In this document: in pieces, positions 1 through 10,246 of the stretch
Numbering within the stretch: the stretch's first letter is position 1
How the letters are laid out: the number at the start of each line of letters is the position of its first letter
Assembly (NCBI GenBank): GCA_027488965.1
Contig: JAIYAO010000042.1
Span: forward strand, 1-33,654
Direction of reading: 5' to 3'
Source of the DNA: Alphaproteobacteria bacterium
GTDB lineage: Bacteria; Pseudomonadota; Alphaproteobacteria; Caulobacterales; Aquidulcibacteraceae
Length of the DNA: 33,654 bases
Made by a program: the position numbers and the translations under genes
Notes under the pieces: generated by a model
Database searches by the model: none
Seen by the model: only the letters and a program-made list of their open reading frames with translations
Told to the model about the DNA's origin: nothing

Positions 1-725
1 AGCTTGAGCGGTTCGTTCAGGCGCCGCTTGAAGGAGGGAAACCCGGCAACCTCGAATTGCACGCTTACGCGATTGAACGCAGGGCGATTCCAGATCGCCG
101 ACATGTCTTCGCGCGCAAGCTCGATACGCCCGATCTTGAGGACGCGCGTTTCAGCTGGACGCGATGGGTCGGGATCACCCAAGTCCGCCCACGATCGTCC
201 CCGCGTAAAGGACGGGCCTTGTTTCCACATCCGTCCCTGATACTCCCAGCCATCGCCAGCGGCCGGAGTCAGCCGCGCACTGAAGGCGTGCCCATCCGAC
301 CGGATACACGTGGCGGCCTGATCCGAGCGCTGCACCGCAAGACCATTGCGTCGTGCCGGCGCCTCGGCGACCAGCCCGCAATACACCGGCGCTCCCTGCC
401 GCAGCGGGTCACTGAATCCTTCCTCGACCCAGAGCGGAAACATCAGCTGGCCCTCGGCGAGCTTCGTATCGGGTTCGGCAGACGCAAGTCGACGCGGGGG
501 CGTTGGGACGATCTGGAGATCGGCAACGCGATCGGACGGAGAGAATCTTGCCTGCGCGGCAATATCGGCGCGTTGAACCTCGAAAGCTGGGCGCATCGGG
601 TTGCTGTCCGGCGTCTGGAAGATGACCGGCCCGTCTGGACACCAGTTTGCGGGGTCTATCGCGGCATGGGCCACACCCGACCACAGAGCGGCGGCTCCAA
701 CCCAGCAAAGCAATGTTCGGCGCAT
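1..725 (-). CDS. Secreted protein of unknown function (3' end beyond window)
   Basis: An open reading frame starts at an ATG (725) and continues without a stop to the left edge, giving about 241 codons. The start is preceded by AGGGG about six bases upstream. The first 23 residues form a typical signal peptide: an MRR start, a hydrophobic core and a likely cut after VAHA, before AIDPANWCPDG. The mature part has several tryptophans and cysteines and no motif I recognise. It reads as a periplasmic or extracellular protein. It lies upstream of nothing else on its strand in this window; sucD ends 32 bases upstream of its start, so co-transcription with sucD is possible. Third codon positions are GC-rich throughout, which supports coding. 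The function is unknown. Confidence 0.75.
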   Translation of the reverse strand, partial: MRRTLLCWVGAAALWSGVAHAAIDPANWCPDGPVIFQTPDSNPMRPAFEVQRADIAAQARFSPSDRVADLQIVPTPPRRLASAEPDTKLAEGQLMFPLWVEEGFSDPLRQGAPVYCGLVAEAPARRNGLAVQRSDQAATCIRSDGHAFSARLTPAAGDGWEYQGRMWKQGPSFTRGRSWADLGDPDPSRPAETRVLKIGRIELAREDMSAIWNRPAFNRVSVQFEVAGFPSFKRRLNEPLK

Positions 726-757
726 GCCAGCCCCTGGGGTTTGCCACCACGAAGGGA

Positions 758-1642
758 TCAGCCCTTCAACAACTCCGCCATCGTCCGCCCCAGCGCCGCC
801 GGGTGCGGGGCGACCTTGATGCCGGCGGCTTCCATGGCGGCGATCTTGCTCTCCGCGTCGCCCTTGCCGCCGGAGATGATCGCGCCGGCGTGGCCCATGC
901 GGCGTCCCGGGGGCGCGGTGCGTCCGGCGATGAAGCCCACCGTCGGCTTCTTGCGGCCCTTCTTCGCCTCGTCGGCCAGGAACTGCGCGGCGTCCTCTTC
1001 GGCCGAACCGCCGATTTCGCCGATCATCACGATGGAGGTGGTTTCGGGGTCGGCCAGGAACATTTCCAGCATGTCGATGAATTCCGTGCCCTTCACGGGA
1101 TCGCCGCCGATGCCCACCGCCGTGGTCTGGCCAAGTCCCTCGTTCGACGTCTGGAACACCGCCTCGTAGGTCAGCGTGCCAGAGCGCGAAACGATGCCGA
1201 CGTTGCCCTTCTTGAAGATCGACCCCGGCATGATCCCGATCTTGCACTCGTTCGGCGTCAAAACGCCGGGGCAGTTCGGCCCGATGAGGCGCGACTTCGA
1301 GCCCTTCAGCTTGGCCACCACGCGCACCATGTCCAGCACCGGGATGCCTTCCGTGATCGTCACAATGAGCGGGATCTCCGCATCGATGGCCTCCTCGATC
1401 GCCGCGGCAGCGCCCGCGGGCGGCACGTAGATCACCGTCGCGTCCGCGCCGGCCTTCTCTTTCGCTTCCGCCACGGAGTTGAACACCGGCAGGCCGAGGT
1501 GCGTGCCCCCGCCCTTCCCCGGGCTGACGCCCCCCGTCATCCGCGTGCCGTAGGCGATGGCCTGCTCGGAGTGGAACGTGCCGTTCTTGCCGGTGAAACC
1601 CTGGCAGATGACACGCGTCGACGCGTTCACGAGAATGGACAT
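758..1642 (-). CDS. sucD: Succinyl-CoA synthetase (ADP-forming) alpha subunit
   Basis: This is the alpha subunit of succinate-CoA ligase of the TCA cycle, which couples succinyl-CoA cleavage to nucleotide triphosphate formation in the cytoplasm with SucC. The 294-residue product matches the family length. It starts [18 protein letters not shown] (CoA-binding Rossmann domain). It has the [10 protein letters not shown] segment near residue 121 and the phosphohistidine motif GHAGAI with His251. The reading frame is open upstream, but the ATG at 1642 gives the conserved N-terminus; the ribosome binding site there is weak. Its partner sucC is not adjacent: it lies about 3.9 kb upstream on the same strand, with an amidase, an UrcA gene, a VOC gene and a protease gene between. 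sucD may be expressed from its own promoter or with the amidase gene 97 bases upstream. Confidence 0.97.
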   Translation of the reverse strand: MSILVNASTRVICQGFTGKNGTFHSEQAIAYGTRMTGGVSPGKGGGTHLGLPVFNSVAEAKEKAGADATVIYVPPAGAAAAIEEAIDAEIPLIVTITEGIPVLDMVRVVAKLKGSKSRLIGPNCPGVLTPNECKIGIMPGSIFKKGNVGIVSRSGTLTYEAVFQTSNEGLGQTTAVGIGGDPVKGTEFIDMLEMFLADPETTSIVMIGEIGGSAEEDAAQFLADEAKKGRKKPTVGFIAGRTAPPGRRMGHAGAIISGGKGDAESKIAAMEAAGIKVAPHPAALGRTMAELLKG

Positions 1643-1739
1643 GGGAGAGGGACCGCCGCCGCTGGATTGAACGTGGGTGAGGAATGCGGGGCGTTCGTAG
1701 CGCAGCGGACGGGAAAGGCAAACCCAGCCCGGCGTGCGT

Positions 1740-3332
1740 TCAGTCCCGCAGAGTCGGCAGGAACGCCGGCGCGCGGCGCGCCTTGGTGCGCTGCTCGAAG
1801 GCATAGGCGAAGCCGATCAGCTTCGCTTCCGTCCATGCCGGACCGAAGAACGAGAGACCCACCGGCAGCCCGCGCACCTGCCCCATGGGCACGGTGACGT
1901 GCGGGTAGCCCGCGACGGCCGCGAAATCGGAGGCGGAACTCACGAAATGGTCCCCCAGCACGGGATCGATGGGCCATGCCGGCGAGCCCGTGGGCGCCAC
2001 GATGGCGTCCAGACGGTGCTGGGCCACCATCCGGTCGATGCCTTCGGCGCCGGCGATGCGCAGCGACTTGGCGCGCGCCTCGATGTAGGCGGGATCGGCG
2101 AGCCCCTTGGTGGCCTCCGCCTGCTCGAAGTACTCTTGCCCGAACAACGCAAGCTCCCGCGGCTCGGCCTTGTTGAAGGCGATGAGGTCGGCCAGCGTGC
2201 GCGCCGGCGATTGCGCGGGCGTCGTGGTGGCCAGGTAGGCATTCATGCCGTGCTTCATCTCGGCGAGCAGCACGGTGAACTCCGCGGCGCCCATGGCGCC
2301 GCGGTCCGGCGCTTCGGTGATCTCCACCAGTTCAGCGCCGCCCGCGCGCAGCGCCGCCAGCGCCTGCTCGAACGCGGCGTTGGTGGCCAAGTTGTTGCCT
2401 GCAAGGAACCGCGCCACGCCGAGACGCCGCCCGCGCAGCGCGTCCGGGTCCAGCGCGCGCGTGTAGTCCGTGCGGCGCGCGTCGGCGGACGCGGTGGCGG
2501 CGTCGGCGGGATCGCTGCCCGCCATCACGGTGAGCAGAGCTGCCGCATCGGCCACAGTGCGCGTCATCGGCCCGGGCGTGTCCTGGCTGGCGCTGATGGG
2601 AATGATGTGCGTGCGCGACAGCAGGCCCACCGTCGGCTTGATGCCCACCAGTGCGTGGATGGAGGCCGGGCAGACGATGGAGCCGTCCGTCTCGGTGCCC
2701 AGCGCCGCCGCCGCGAGGTTCGCCGCGATCGCCGCGCCAGAGCCGGAACTGGAGCCGCAGGCCGACCGGTCGAGCACGTAGGGGTTGCGCGTCTGGCCGC
2801 CGAGCGCGCTCCAGCCGCTGATGGAGTTCGCGCCGCGCAGGTTGGCCCACTCCGACAGGTTGGTCTTGCCGAGGATGACCGCGCCGGCGGCGCGCAATCG
2901 CGCCACGATGGGCGCATCGCGGCCCGTGAGGTTCGCTGTGAGCGCGAGCGAGCCTGCGGTGGTGGGTACGGGGTCCGCGGTTTCGATGTTGTCCTTGATC
3001 AGCACGGGCACGCCGTGCAGCGGGCCGCGCACCTTGCCGGCGCGCCGTTCGGCGTCCAGCGCCCGGGCCTGGGCGCGGGCTTCGGGATTGACGGCGATGA
3101 CGCTGCGCAGCGCCGGACCGCGCCGGTCGAGGGCCTCGATGCGCGACAGATAGGCTGTGACAAGCCGCTCCGACGTGGTCTTGCCGGCGGTCATGTCCGC
3201 CTGCAGGTCGGCAATGGCGCGTTCCTCGATCCAGGCGGCGGGCGCAGCGAGCGCCGGCGACGCGGGCGCCATGGTGAGCAGCATCGCCGCGAGAGCCGCC
3301 AGCGCCGCACGTCCGGTGTTCAAGATGCCCAT
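1740..3332 (-). CDS. Secreted amidase (amidase signature family)
   Basis: This 530-residue protein has a signal peptide (residues 1 to about 30, ending PASPALAA) followed by an amidase-signature fold. It should hydrolyse amide bonds in the periplasm. The catalytic Ser-cisSer-Lys set is visible: Lys113 in GVPVLIKDN, the serine-rich loop [10 protein letters not shown] (residues 192-200, cis-Ser), and nucleophile Ser218 in [13 protein letters not shown]. Length and secretion resemble bacterial peptide amidases that act on C-terminal amides. The substrate is not determinable from sequence. The ATG at 3332 is the natural start because the signal peptide begins there. It is transcribed towards sucD and diverges from the UrcA gene. 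Confidence 0.9.
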   Translation of the reverse strand: MGILNTGRAALAALAAMLLTMAPASPALAAPAAWIEERAIADLQADMTAGKTTSERLVTAYLSRIEALDRRGPALRSVIAVNPEARAQARALDAERRAGKVRGPLHGVPVLIKDNIETADPVPTTAGSLALTANLTGRDAPIVARLRAAGAVILGKTNLSEWANLRGANSISGWSALGGQTRNPYVLDRSACGSSSGSGAAIAANLAAAALGTETDGSIVCPASIHALVGIKPTVGLLSRTHIIPISASQDTPGPMTRTVADAAALLTVMAGSDPADAATASADARRTDYTRALDPDALRGRRLGVARFLAGNNLATNAAFEQALAALRAGGAELVEITEAPDRGAMGAAEFTVLLAEMKHGMNAYLATTTPAQSPARTLADLIAFNKAEPRELALFGQEYFEQAEATKGLADPAYIEARAKSLRIAGAEGIDRMVAQHRLDAIVAPTGSPAWPIDPVLGDHFVSSASDFAAVAGYPHVTVPMGQVRGLPVGLSFFGPAWTEAKLIGFAYAFEQRTKARRAPAFLPTLRD

Positions 3333-3626
3333 GGATCGCCCCGTTCCGAAGTCAGGCGCGGACCGTAGGGCGCCGATCCGGCGCCGTCACGGGGCCCGGC
3401 GTCGCAGGCGCGGCCGCCCGCCCGGCCGGTTCAGGGCAGCCCTGCGTTTTCGCCCCGGCGCCGGCGGGCGCTGCAATAACAGCCGCTTGCGGCGGGCCGT
3501 GACTCCAGCGTGACGGTTTGCCGACGCAGGCGTCACGCCGCTGTGGCCGGCGCGTCAAACGAATCGCCTAGCGGGCGCGGCGGTGAATGGCGGCGCCCAA
3601 GTCCGCCGGATTGCCGGAGAGATCCC

Positions 3627-4037
3627 ATGAAAACCACCGTCACCGTCCTCGCGTCGGTCCTCGCCGCCGCCACGTTCGCCACCGAAGCGCAGGCGCGCGA
3701 CGTGGCCGTCTCCACGCGCGGCGTGGACTTCGGCGACGCGCAATCAGTCGACGCCTTCCACCGCACGCTCGCCCGCGCCGCGGAAGACGCGTGCACCACG
3801 CCCGGCCGCCGTGACCTGACCCTGCGCCGCGTCGAGGACCAGTGCCGGGCAGAAGCGCTCGCCGACGCCGTCGCCGAACTCGACCGGCCGGTGCTGACGG
3901 CGCTGAACGAGGCGCTCGACGCGCGCCTGCGGCTGCGTCCGGCGCGCCCGGCGCTGGACGGTGCGGCGCTGGCCGCCGCGGAGTCTGCCGCGCGCCCGCT
4001 CCGCGCCGAAATCGCAGGCGAGACCGCCCTGCGGTAG
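3627..4037 (+). CDS. UrcA family protein
   Basis: A 136-residue exported protein whose signal peptide ends near TEAQA (residue 21). The mature region (VAVSTRGVDFGDAQSVDAFHRTLARAAEDAC, then a second cysteine in VEDQCRAEALADAV) has the UrcA pattern: a beta strand, a helical stretch with AA..AC, then a C-R-x-EAL-A-A helix. UrcA proteins are small secreted or periplasmic proteins of alphaproteobacteria with no established function. This one has a longer, Ala/Arg-rich C-terminus (residues about 95-136) than the usual ~100-residue members. The ATG at 3627 has GGAGAG about six bases upstream. In the 294-base gap to the divergent amidase gene I see no other gene. Confidence 0.8.
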   Translation: MKTTVTVLASVLAAATFATEAQARDVAVSTRGVDFGDAQSVDAFHRTLARAAEDACTTPGRRDLTLRRVEDQCRAEALADAVAELDRPVLTALNEALDARLRLRPARPALDGAALAAAESAARPLRAEIAGETALR

Positions 4038-4093
4038 GCGCCGTGGACGAAACGGGGGCGGCGCGCGCACAGCCCGCGCGCGCCGTCGCCAGC

Positions 4094-4465
4094 TTAGCCC
4101 ATGATGAAAGCGTTGAGCTTGTTGCCGTCGGGATCGCGGAAGTAGGCGGCATAAAAGCCGCTGTCGCCGCGCGGACCGGGCGGGCCTTCGCACGTGCCGC
4201 CGTGAGCGAGTGCGATCTCGTGCAGGCGGTGGACCTGGTCCTTGTCCTTCGCTTCAAGCGCAACCATCACGCCGTTGCCGACACTGGCGGGGTTGCCGTC
4301 GAAGGGCTTCGTCAGTCCGATGCCCGGCGCACCGCCCGGTGCGCCCCAGGCGATGAACTCGCCGAACTCCATCATGCGCCCGACGCCCATCTCCGAGGCG
4401 ATGGCGTCATAGAACGTGGCGGCGCGGGCGAGATCCTTGGTGCCGAGCGTAACGTATCCGATCAT
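4094..4465 (-). CDS. VOC family (glyoxalase/bleomycin-resistance-like) protein
   Basis: A 123-residue protein of the vicinal oxygen chelate superfamily. The N-terminal MIGYVTLGTKDLARAATFYDAI and the C-terminal FYAAYFRDPDGNKLNAF are the two halves of the beta-alpha-beta-beta-beta module. Such proteins are metal-dependent lyases, isomerases, dioxygenases or drug-binding proteins, and the substrate cannot be assigned here. AGGGAG lies upstream of the ATG at 4465. It diverges from the M48 protease gene across a 223-base gap. Confidence 0.9.
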   Translation of the reverse strand: MIGYVTLGTKDLARAATFYDAIASEMGVGRMMEFGEFIAWGAPGGAPGIGLTKPFDGNPASVGNGVMVALEAKDKDQVHRLHEIALAHGGTCEGPPGPRGDSGFYAAYFRDPDGNKLNAFIMG

Positions 4466-4688
4466 GCGGGTCTCCCTTTCAAGCCGATGTGCAACGCGGC
4501 CGCTCCGGTGTGACGATCACGTCTCCGGGCCGTCCATACTTTCCGGTGATGTCGGCGCGTCGTGACGCCAGGCCCCGACCGGGCGCAATGGCAAGCCGTT
4601 CCCCGGATACATCGCCGACGGCCGGTCAGCCAGCATGGTCTTTCGCGGTGGGACTCGACGGCGCGGGCGCCGCGCCTATCTAGGACCC

Positions 4689-5462
4689 ATGACATCGCCC
4701 CTGGACCGCCGACGCCTGTTGCACCTCCTCGCCGGCGGGCTCGCCGTGACGGCCTGCTCGGAGAACCCCGCCACGGGCCGCTCCCAATTCGCCTTCGTGC
4801 CCGATGACGTTCTCGCGCAGATGGCGCAGACGGCCTGGGCCGACATCCAGCGCCAGATCCCGCGTGCGGACGATCCGCGCCTGCAGCGGCGCCTGGAACA
4901 GATCGGCACGCGCGTGGTCGACCGCGCGGGCGATCAGGTCCCTGCGCAGGCGTGGGAGTTCGTCGTGTTCGACAGCCCCGAGATCAACGCCTTCGTGCTG
5001 CCGGGCGGCAAGGTGGGGTTCTTCCGCGGCCTGATCGAGGCGACCGGCGGCGACGATGCGGCGATCGCGGCGGTGATGGGCCATGAGATCGGCCACGTCT
5101 CAGCCCGCCACGCCGCAGAGCGGATGAGCCAGCAGCTCGCCGTGCAGGCGGGCGTGCAGCTGGCGGCCATCGCGCTGGCGGAAGACCTCGGCGAGTTCGC
5201 TGACGACGCGGCGGCGGCGCTGGGCGCGGGCCTCGTGTACGGCGTCGTGCTGCCCTACTCGCGGCGACACGAACTGGAGGCCGATCGCCTCGGGCTCCGC
5301 TACATGGCGGCCGCCGATTATCCGCCCACCGCGGCGCTCAACTTCTGGCAAACCATGATCGCGCGCAACGCGGACCGTCCCCGCCCCCTGGAGTTCCTCT
5401 CCACGCATCCGGCGGACGATGAGCGGCTGGCGGCGCTCAAGGCGGAGATCGCGCTGCTGTAG
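4689..5462 (+). CDS. M48 family zinc metalloprotease, lipoprotein
   Basis: This 257-residue protein is a periplasmic membrane-anchored zinc peptidase related to BepA/LoiP, which handle misfolded outer-membrane proteins. The N-terminus PLDRRRLLHLLAGGLAVTAC is a lipoprotein signal with Cys23 as lipidation site. Its RRR run would also allow a Tat-like reading. The zinc motif is HEIGH (residues 132-136), and the third ligand lies in HELEAD (194-199). The C-terminus ends ...STHPADDERLAALKAEI, common in this family. There are no TPR repeats, so it is a short M48C-type protein. The ATG at 4689 is chosen over an in-frame upstream ATG (4635) because it starts the signal sequence and has TAGGA before it. 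It converges on sucC with a 50-base gap. Confidence 0.92.
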   Translation: MTSPLDRRRLLHLLAGGLAVTACSENPATGRSQFAFVPDDVLAQMAQTAWADIQRQIPRADDPRLQRRLEQIGTRVVDRAGDQVPAQAWEFVVFDSPEINAFVLPGGKVGFFRGLIEATGGDDAAIAAVMGHEIGHVSARHAAERMSQQLAVQAGVQLAAIALAEDLGEFADDAAAALGAGLVYGVVLPYSRRHELEADRLGLRYMAAADYPPTAALNFWQTMIARNADRPRPLEFLSTHPADDERLAALKAEIALL

Positions 5463-5512
5463 GGGCGCTCAGGGCCTTGGCGCATTCAGACAGACACGCG
5501 GTGGGCTTCGCT

Positions 5513-6706
<1,194 letters not shown>

Positions 6707-6777
6707 CGGACGGGTCCTTGGTGCGGGTGTGGAGGGTTCGCGCCGGGTATCGCAAGGCCGGGTGAAGGGGGCAAGGC

Positions 6778-7995
6778 CTAGAGCGGCAGCAGCGTGGCCC
6801 CCGCCCCTCCTGCACCGACCACCAACACAACCAGCCACGCGGGCGCCTTCGCCCACTGAAGCAGCGCAAAGCCCGCCGCCGCGATCGCCGCATCGGCGGG
6901 CGAGGCGACGCCCGATGTGATGACCGGATCCCACAGCGCCGCCGCCAACACGCCGACCACCGCCGCATTGGCGCCGCGCACGAACGCCATGGCGCGCGGA
7001 CGCCGCTTCAGCGCCTCCCACAGCGGCAACGCGCCCGCCACCAGCAGCAATCCCGGCAGGAACAGGAACGCGAGCGCGAGCAGACCGCCGGTCCATCCCG
7101 GCATCGGCCCCCCTGCGGCGCCCAGATACGCCGCGAACGCAAACAACGGCCCCGGCAGCGCCTGTGCTGCGCCGTATCCCGCGAGGAACGCGTCGGGCGT
7201 GAGCCAGCCGCGCGCTACAGTCTCCGCCTCCAGCAACGGCAGCACCACGTGGCCGCCGCCGAACACCAGCGCGCCCGCGCGGTAGAACGAATCCATGATG
7301 GCGAACACGCCGCCCTGCGCTGCGAGCAACGGCAGCGAGATCAGCAAGACGAAGAACAGCGCCAGCAACGCCCAGCCGGCCCCCATCCCCCCACTGCGTG
7401 GGAAGAGTGCTTCCGCGCCGTTTCTTCCCCCGCTTGCGGGGGAAGTCCCCGGCGAAGCCGGGGGATGGGGGCCCCGCGCCACAAGCACAGCGACAAGCCC
7501 GCCCGCGAAGATCACCGCCGGCTGCACCCACACCGTCGCCACGAGCAACGATACCGCGAGCGCCGCAAGCGCCAGCGCGCGCGTGAACGTGTCCTTGCAC
7601 AGGTTGCGGGCCATGCCGAACACCGCGTGCGCGACGATGGACACGGCCACAAGCTTCAGCCCATGCGCGATGGCCTGACCTTCAGGCGAAGCGAACCAGT
7701 CCGCGCCGTAGGCCACCGCGATCATCAGCGCCGCAGACGGCGCGGTGAACCCCAGCCACGCCGCAAGGCCGCCCAGCGCGCCCGCGCGCTTCAGGCCCAG
7801 CGCGAAGCCCACCTGGCTCGACGCGGGGCCCGGCAGGAACTGGCACAGCGCCACGAGATCGGCGTAGCCGGCCTCGTCGATCCATTTCCGGCGCGCCACG
7901 AACGCCTCGCGGAAGTAGCCCAGATGCGCCACCGGCCCGCCGAAGGACGTAAGCCCGAGGCGCAGGAAGACGAGGAAGACATCAAGCGCAGCCAT
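6778..7995 (-). CDS. chrA: Chromate transporter ChrA with in-frame palindromic insert
   Basis: A 405-residue inner-membrane protein of the CHR family, which exports chromate by ion antiport. It has the two-domain architecture. Domain one begins [25 protein letters not shown] and includes [13 protein letters not shown]. Domain two includes [12 protein letters not shown] and a second [14 protein letters not shown]. About ten hydrophobic spans are visible. Residues 176-205 (Gly, Pro and Ser rich) lie between the halves and are encoded by a 90-bp palindromic element (see repeat). The start lies 2 bases after the stop of the upstream MFS gene, so the two are almost certainly co-transcribed and translationally coupled. 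Confidence 0.93.
   Translation of the reverse strand: MAALDVFLVFLRLGLTSFGGPVAHLGYFREAFVARRKWIDEAGYADLVALCQFLPGPASSQVGFALGLKRAGALGGLAAWLGFTAPSAALMIAVAYGADWFASPEGQAIAHGLKLVAVSIVAHAVFGMARNLCKDTFTRALALAALAVSLLVATVWVQPAVIFAGGLVAVLVARGPHPPASPGTSPASGGRNGAEALFPRSGGMGAGWALLALFFVLLISLPLLAAQGGVFAIMDSFYRAGALVFGGGHVVLPLLEAETVARGWLTPDAFLAGYGAAQALPGPLFAFAAYLGAAGGPMPGWTGGLLALAFLFLPGLLLVAGALPLWEALKRRPRAMAFVRGANAAVVGVLAAALWDPVITSGVASPADAAIAAAGFALLQWAKAPAWLVVLVVGAGGAGATLLPL
7381..7470. repeat. 90-bp palindromic element inside chrA
   Basis: Three nested inverted repeats are visible. There is an outer 11-bp pair (7381-7391 with 7460-7470), a 10-bp-arm hairpin with a two-base loop (7424-7445), and a 7-bp-arm hairpin (7447-7463). 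The total length is 90 bases, a multiple of three, and it adds 30 codons without breaking the frame. The composition and the unusual Gly/Pro/Ser/Arg peptide contrast with the membrane spans on both sides. It looks like a mobile palindromic element that landed in the linker between the two ChrA halves. Confidence 0.75.
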
Positions 7996-7997
7996 GG

Positions 7998-9257
7998 TCA
8001 GACCGTCGGCGCCGGGCGCAGCGGCTCTTCACCCGAATCGTCATCTCCGTAGGCAATGTCCGCCGCCGCCACGCTTGTGGCCTGCTGCGGCGCGACCGAT
8101 TCCTTCGACGTCTGCACAGAGGGTTCACGCGCGCTGCGCCGGTGCACCATGAACGCCGCGAGGCCCGCAGCGCCCAGGCCGGCAAACCAGAACATCGCCT
8201 CCCGGCCCGCCGCCTCCACCGCCACGCCCAGCAACAGCGGGCCGACGATGGAGCCCGTGGCCCACACGAACAGCAGCCCGCTCGCCGCCTGCGCGAGACG
8301 GCCAGGCTCCGCACGATCGGCCATGTGCGCGGTGGCGATGCCGTAGAACGACAGGCCCCCCGCCCCCCAAAGCGCAAACAACAACGCCGCGGCCGGGAAC
8401 GGCAACGCGCCGCCGAACACCGCCAGCGCAATGGCTGAGACCGCCGCAAGCGCGGCCAGTGCAAACATCACCGTGCGCCGGTCGATGCGGTCCGACAGCT
8501 TGCCCGCCGGCCACTGCAGCAGCAGCGAGCCGAGCCACGCCGATGCCTGAAAGGCCGACGCCTGCGCCACGCCGAAATGCTCCTGCGCGTAGAGCGGCGC
8601 GAGCGTCATCACGCCCGCATTGATGAAGCCCGCAAAGAACGCCGCGGTGACGGCCGCCGGCGCCACGTTGAACTGGCTGCGCAGCGCCAGCGGCTGGGCG
8701 CGCGGCGGCTCCGGCTGCGGCTGCGTGGTCATCGTGATGGGCACCACCGCCAGCGCCTGCAGCGCGCCGGCGATCATCAGCGGCACGGCCGATTCCATCG
8801 GCGCGCCGAACGCAAGGAACGGCCCCAGCGTGAGCGCGGCCTTGGTGAGCACCTGATAGACGCCCATGGCGCCGCCGCGCTCCTCGCGCTTCACCGAGGC
8901 GCTCATCCAGGAATCCACCGCCACGAACACCAGCGCGGTGGCCCCGCCCATCACCGCGCGCAGCACGCCCCACGAGATCGCATCGGAGGCCGCAAACAGC
9001 ATCAGTGTGGCCGCCGTCACCACCGAGGCCGACGCCGCAAACACCCGGATGTGGCCCACCCGCGCCAGCATCGTTGGCCCGAACCAGGCGCCCGCCATGA
9101 AGCCGGCGGAGTACATGGCGCCCACGAACCCGATGGCGCCGCCGCCCATTCCGTCGGCATGCATGGCCAGCGGCAGCTGCACGCCCATCAGCCCCTGCGC
9201 GGCCTGCAGGATCGTGATCGCGGCGATCAGCGAGAAAATGGCGCGGAGCGAGGTCAT
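7998..9257 (-). CDS. MFS transporter
   Basis: A 419-residue major facilitator superfamily permease with about twelve hydrophobic segments. A charged central loop (TTQPQPEPPRAQPLALRSQ, around residues 203-221) and the motif-A-like stretch GKLSDRIDRRTVMF follow the family. The N-terminal half includes VAVDSWMSASVKREERGGAMGVYQ, which resembles the YcaD-type subgroup. The C-terminal ~40 residues are a hydrophilic acidic tail (ADIAYGDDDSGEEPL). The substrate is unknown. It is the first gene of an operon with chrA (2-base gap). Its ATG (9257) is preceded by CCCCGGG, a poor ribosome site. Confidence 0.9.
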   Translation of the reverse strand: MTSLRAIFSLIAAITILQAAQGLMGVQLPLAMHADGMGGGAIGFVGAMYSAGFMAGAWFGPTMLARVGHIRVFAASASVVTAATLMLFAASDAISWGVLRAVMGGATALVFVAVDSWMSASVKREERGGAMGVYQVLTKAALTLGPFLAFGAPMESAVPLMIAGALQALAVVPITMTTQPQPEPPRAQPLALRSQFNVAPAAVTAAFFAGFINAGVMTLAPLYAQEHFGVAQASAFQASAWLGSLLLQWPAGKLSDRIDRRTVMFALAALAAVSAIALAVFGGALPFPAAALLFALWGAGGLSFYGIATAHMADRAEPGRLAQAASGLLFVWATGSIVGPLLLGVAVEAAGREAMFWFAGLGAAGLAAFMVHRRSAREPSVQTSKESVAPQQATSVAAADIAYGDDDSGEEPLRPAPTV

Positions 9258-9360
9258 CCCGGGGCGTTGTATCGGGGTTTTCCGACGGATTCGCTACACT
9301 TGGACCGGTCGCCTGGGCTGCACGGACGGTCCGACAGGCGGGGTCTGCCTCTTTTCGAAC

Positions 9361-9452
9361 GCAATTGGGGCCTAGACGCCCTTCATCGTGTGACGGCCCA
9401 AGACTTGGCCCGGCCCCCGCGAGGGCGCCTGCTAGCTCCAACCCCCAATTGC
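9361..9452 (+). promoter_or_regulatory. Structured 5' leader of the cold-shock gene
   Basis: The 262-base gap between the MFS gene and the cold-shock gene has no ORF. It contains a 10-bp perfect inverted repeat, GCAATTGGGG (9361-9370) and CCCCAATTGC (9443-9452), flanked inside by CCTAG and CTAG. If transcribed as the cspA leader, the arms would close a large stem. Long folded leaders are typical of temperature-controlled cold-shock mRNAs. A convincing promoter was not identified. Confidence 0.4.
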
Positions 9453-9519
9453 ATCGATACGTCCGACGGACCGCGCCATCGTGCGCGTCCCGTCCCTTTT
9501 TAGAATGTTAGGAAATCCC

Positions 9520-9729
9520 ATGACGACGGGAACAGTGAAATGGTTCAACCCCGACAAGGGCTTCGGCTTCATCCAGCCCGATAACGGCGGCAAGGATGTG
9601 TTCGTGCACATCAGCGCCGTCGAGGCCGCTGGCATGCGCAGCCTGGGCGAAGGCCAGAAGGTCGAGTTCGAAGAAACCGCCGACAAGCGGACCGGCAAGG
9701 CTGCTGCGAGCAACCTTCGCGCCGTCTGA
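9520..9729 (+). CDS. cspA: Cold-shock protein (CspA family)
   Basis: A 69-residue single cold-shock domain that binds single-stranded RNA and DNA and melts RNA structure. RNP1 is visible as KGFGFIQP (residues about 15-22) and RNP2 as VFVHIS. The N-terminus [18 protein letters not shown] is canonical. The ATG at 9520 has GGA seven bases upstream (GGAAATCCC); an upstream in-frame GTG (9481) is not needed. It is monocistronic, with a structured leader upstream and an intrinsic terminator 24 bases after its stop. Confidence 0.97.
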   Translation: MTTGTVKWFNPDKGFGFIQPDNGGKDVFVHISAVEAAGMRSLGEGQKVEFEETADKRTGKAAASNLRAV

Positions 9730-9753
9730 ACTCTTCTGCACTGAATGAGTTGG

Positions 9754-9788
9754 CAGCCCCCGTGCGGTGATGCGCGGGGGCTGTTTTG
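9754..9788 (+). terminator. Intrinsic terminator of the cold-shock gene
   Basis: A 12-bp stem (arms 9754-9765 and 9772-9783, one G-T pair) with a six-base loop (9766-9771) is followed by TTTT. It sits just after the cold-shock gene and just before the convergent DUF2141 gene end. Confidence 0.85.
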
Positions 9789-9791
9789 CGT

Positions 9792-10217
9792 CTAGTTTAG
9801 CCGCACGGTCTGGGCCGCGCCGGCAGGGCCCACGTCGAACGCCGCGGCCGCGAACGGCGGCGGGCCGAAGCGCGCCGGCGCATCGTTGGAGAAGGCGTAG
9901 GGCTCCGTGGGGATGCCCATCAGGCCGGCATCGAGCTTTCCGTCGCCGTCCCGGTCGAGATAGAGCCTCACCGCGTAGCGCCCGGGCGCCACGCCCGGAA
10001 ACACCACCGCCACAGGCCCCGCCCCTTTCCCCGCCGGCGCGCGCGACCGATGCCTGGCCGGCCCCGCCTCCCAGCCCGCCGCATCGACCAGGGTGGCGTA
10101 CACCGTGCCCGTCCGCCCGCGCAGGTTCTCCACGGTGATGGTCACCGCCCCGCCCTGCGCCGCCGCGGGCACTGCGAGCGCCCATATCGCCAGCACCGCC
10201 GCCATCGTCTTCCACAT
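9792..10217 (-). CDS. Secreted DUF2141 domain protein
   Basis: A 141-residue exported protein. The signal peptide MWKTMAAVLAIWALAVPAAAQ is followed by the DUF2141 beta-sandwich pattern: VTITVENLRGRTGTVYATL, then PGRYAVRLYLDRDGDGKLDAGLMGIPTE and YAFSNDAPARFGPP. The role of this family is not established; the D-x-D-x-D loop looks like a calcium or metal loop. I chose the ATG at 10217 because AAGGAGG lies at ideal distance upstream; a longer in-frame start at 10235 lacks such a site. It follows the DUF2306 gene by 29 bases, so the two form an operon. Confidence 0.85.
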   Translation of the reverse strand: MWKTMAAVLAIWALAVPAAAQGGAVTITVENLRGRTGTVYATLVDAAGWEAGPARHRSRAPAGKGAGPVAVVFPGVAPGRYAVRLYLDRDGDGKLDAGLMGIPTEPYAFSNDAPARFGPPPFAAAAFDVGPAGAAQTVRLN

Positions 10218-10246
10218 GCGCGCCTCCTTCGTCATCGCCTGCCCCC

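Noticed and set aside
57-1169. Long plus-strand ORF across the secreted gene and sucD
   Set aside because: It runs antisense to two recognisable genes (the signal-peptide protein and sucD) and its product is Arg/Pro-rich shadow sequence.
1734-3368. 544-codon plus-strand ORF
   Set aside because: It is antisense to the amidase gene, whose catalytic motifs are intact. The product is low-complexity Arg/Gly/His, typical of a GC-rich shadow.
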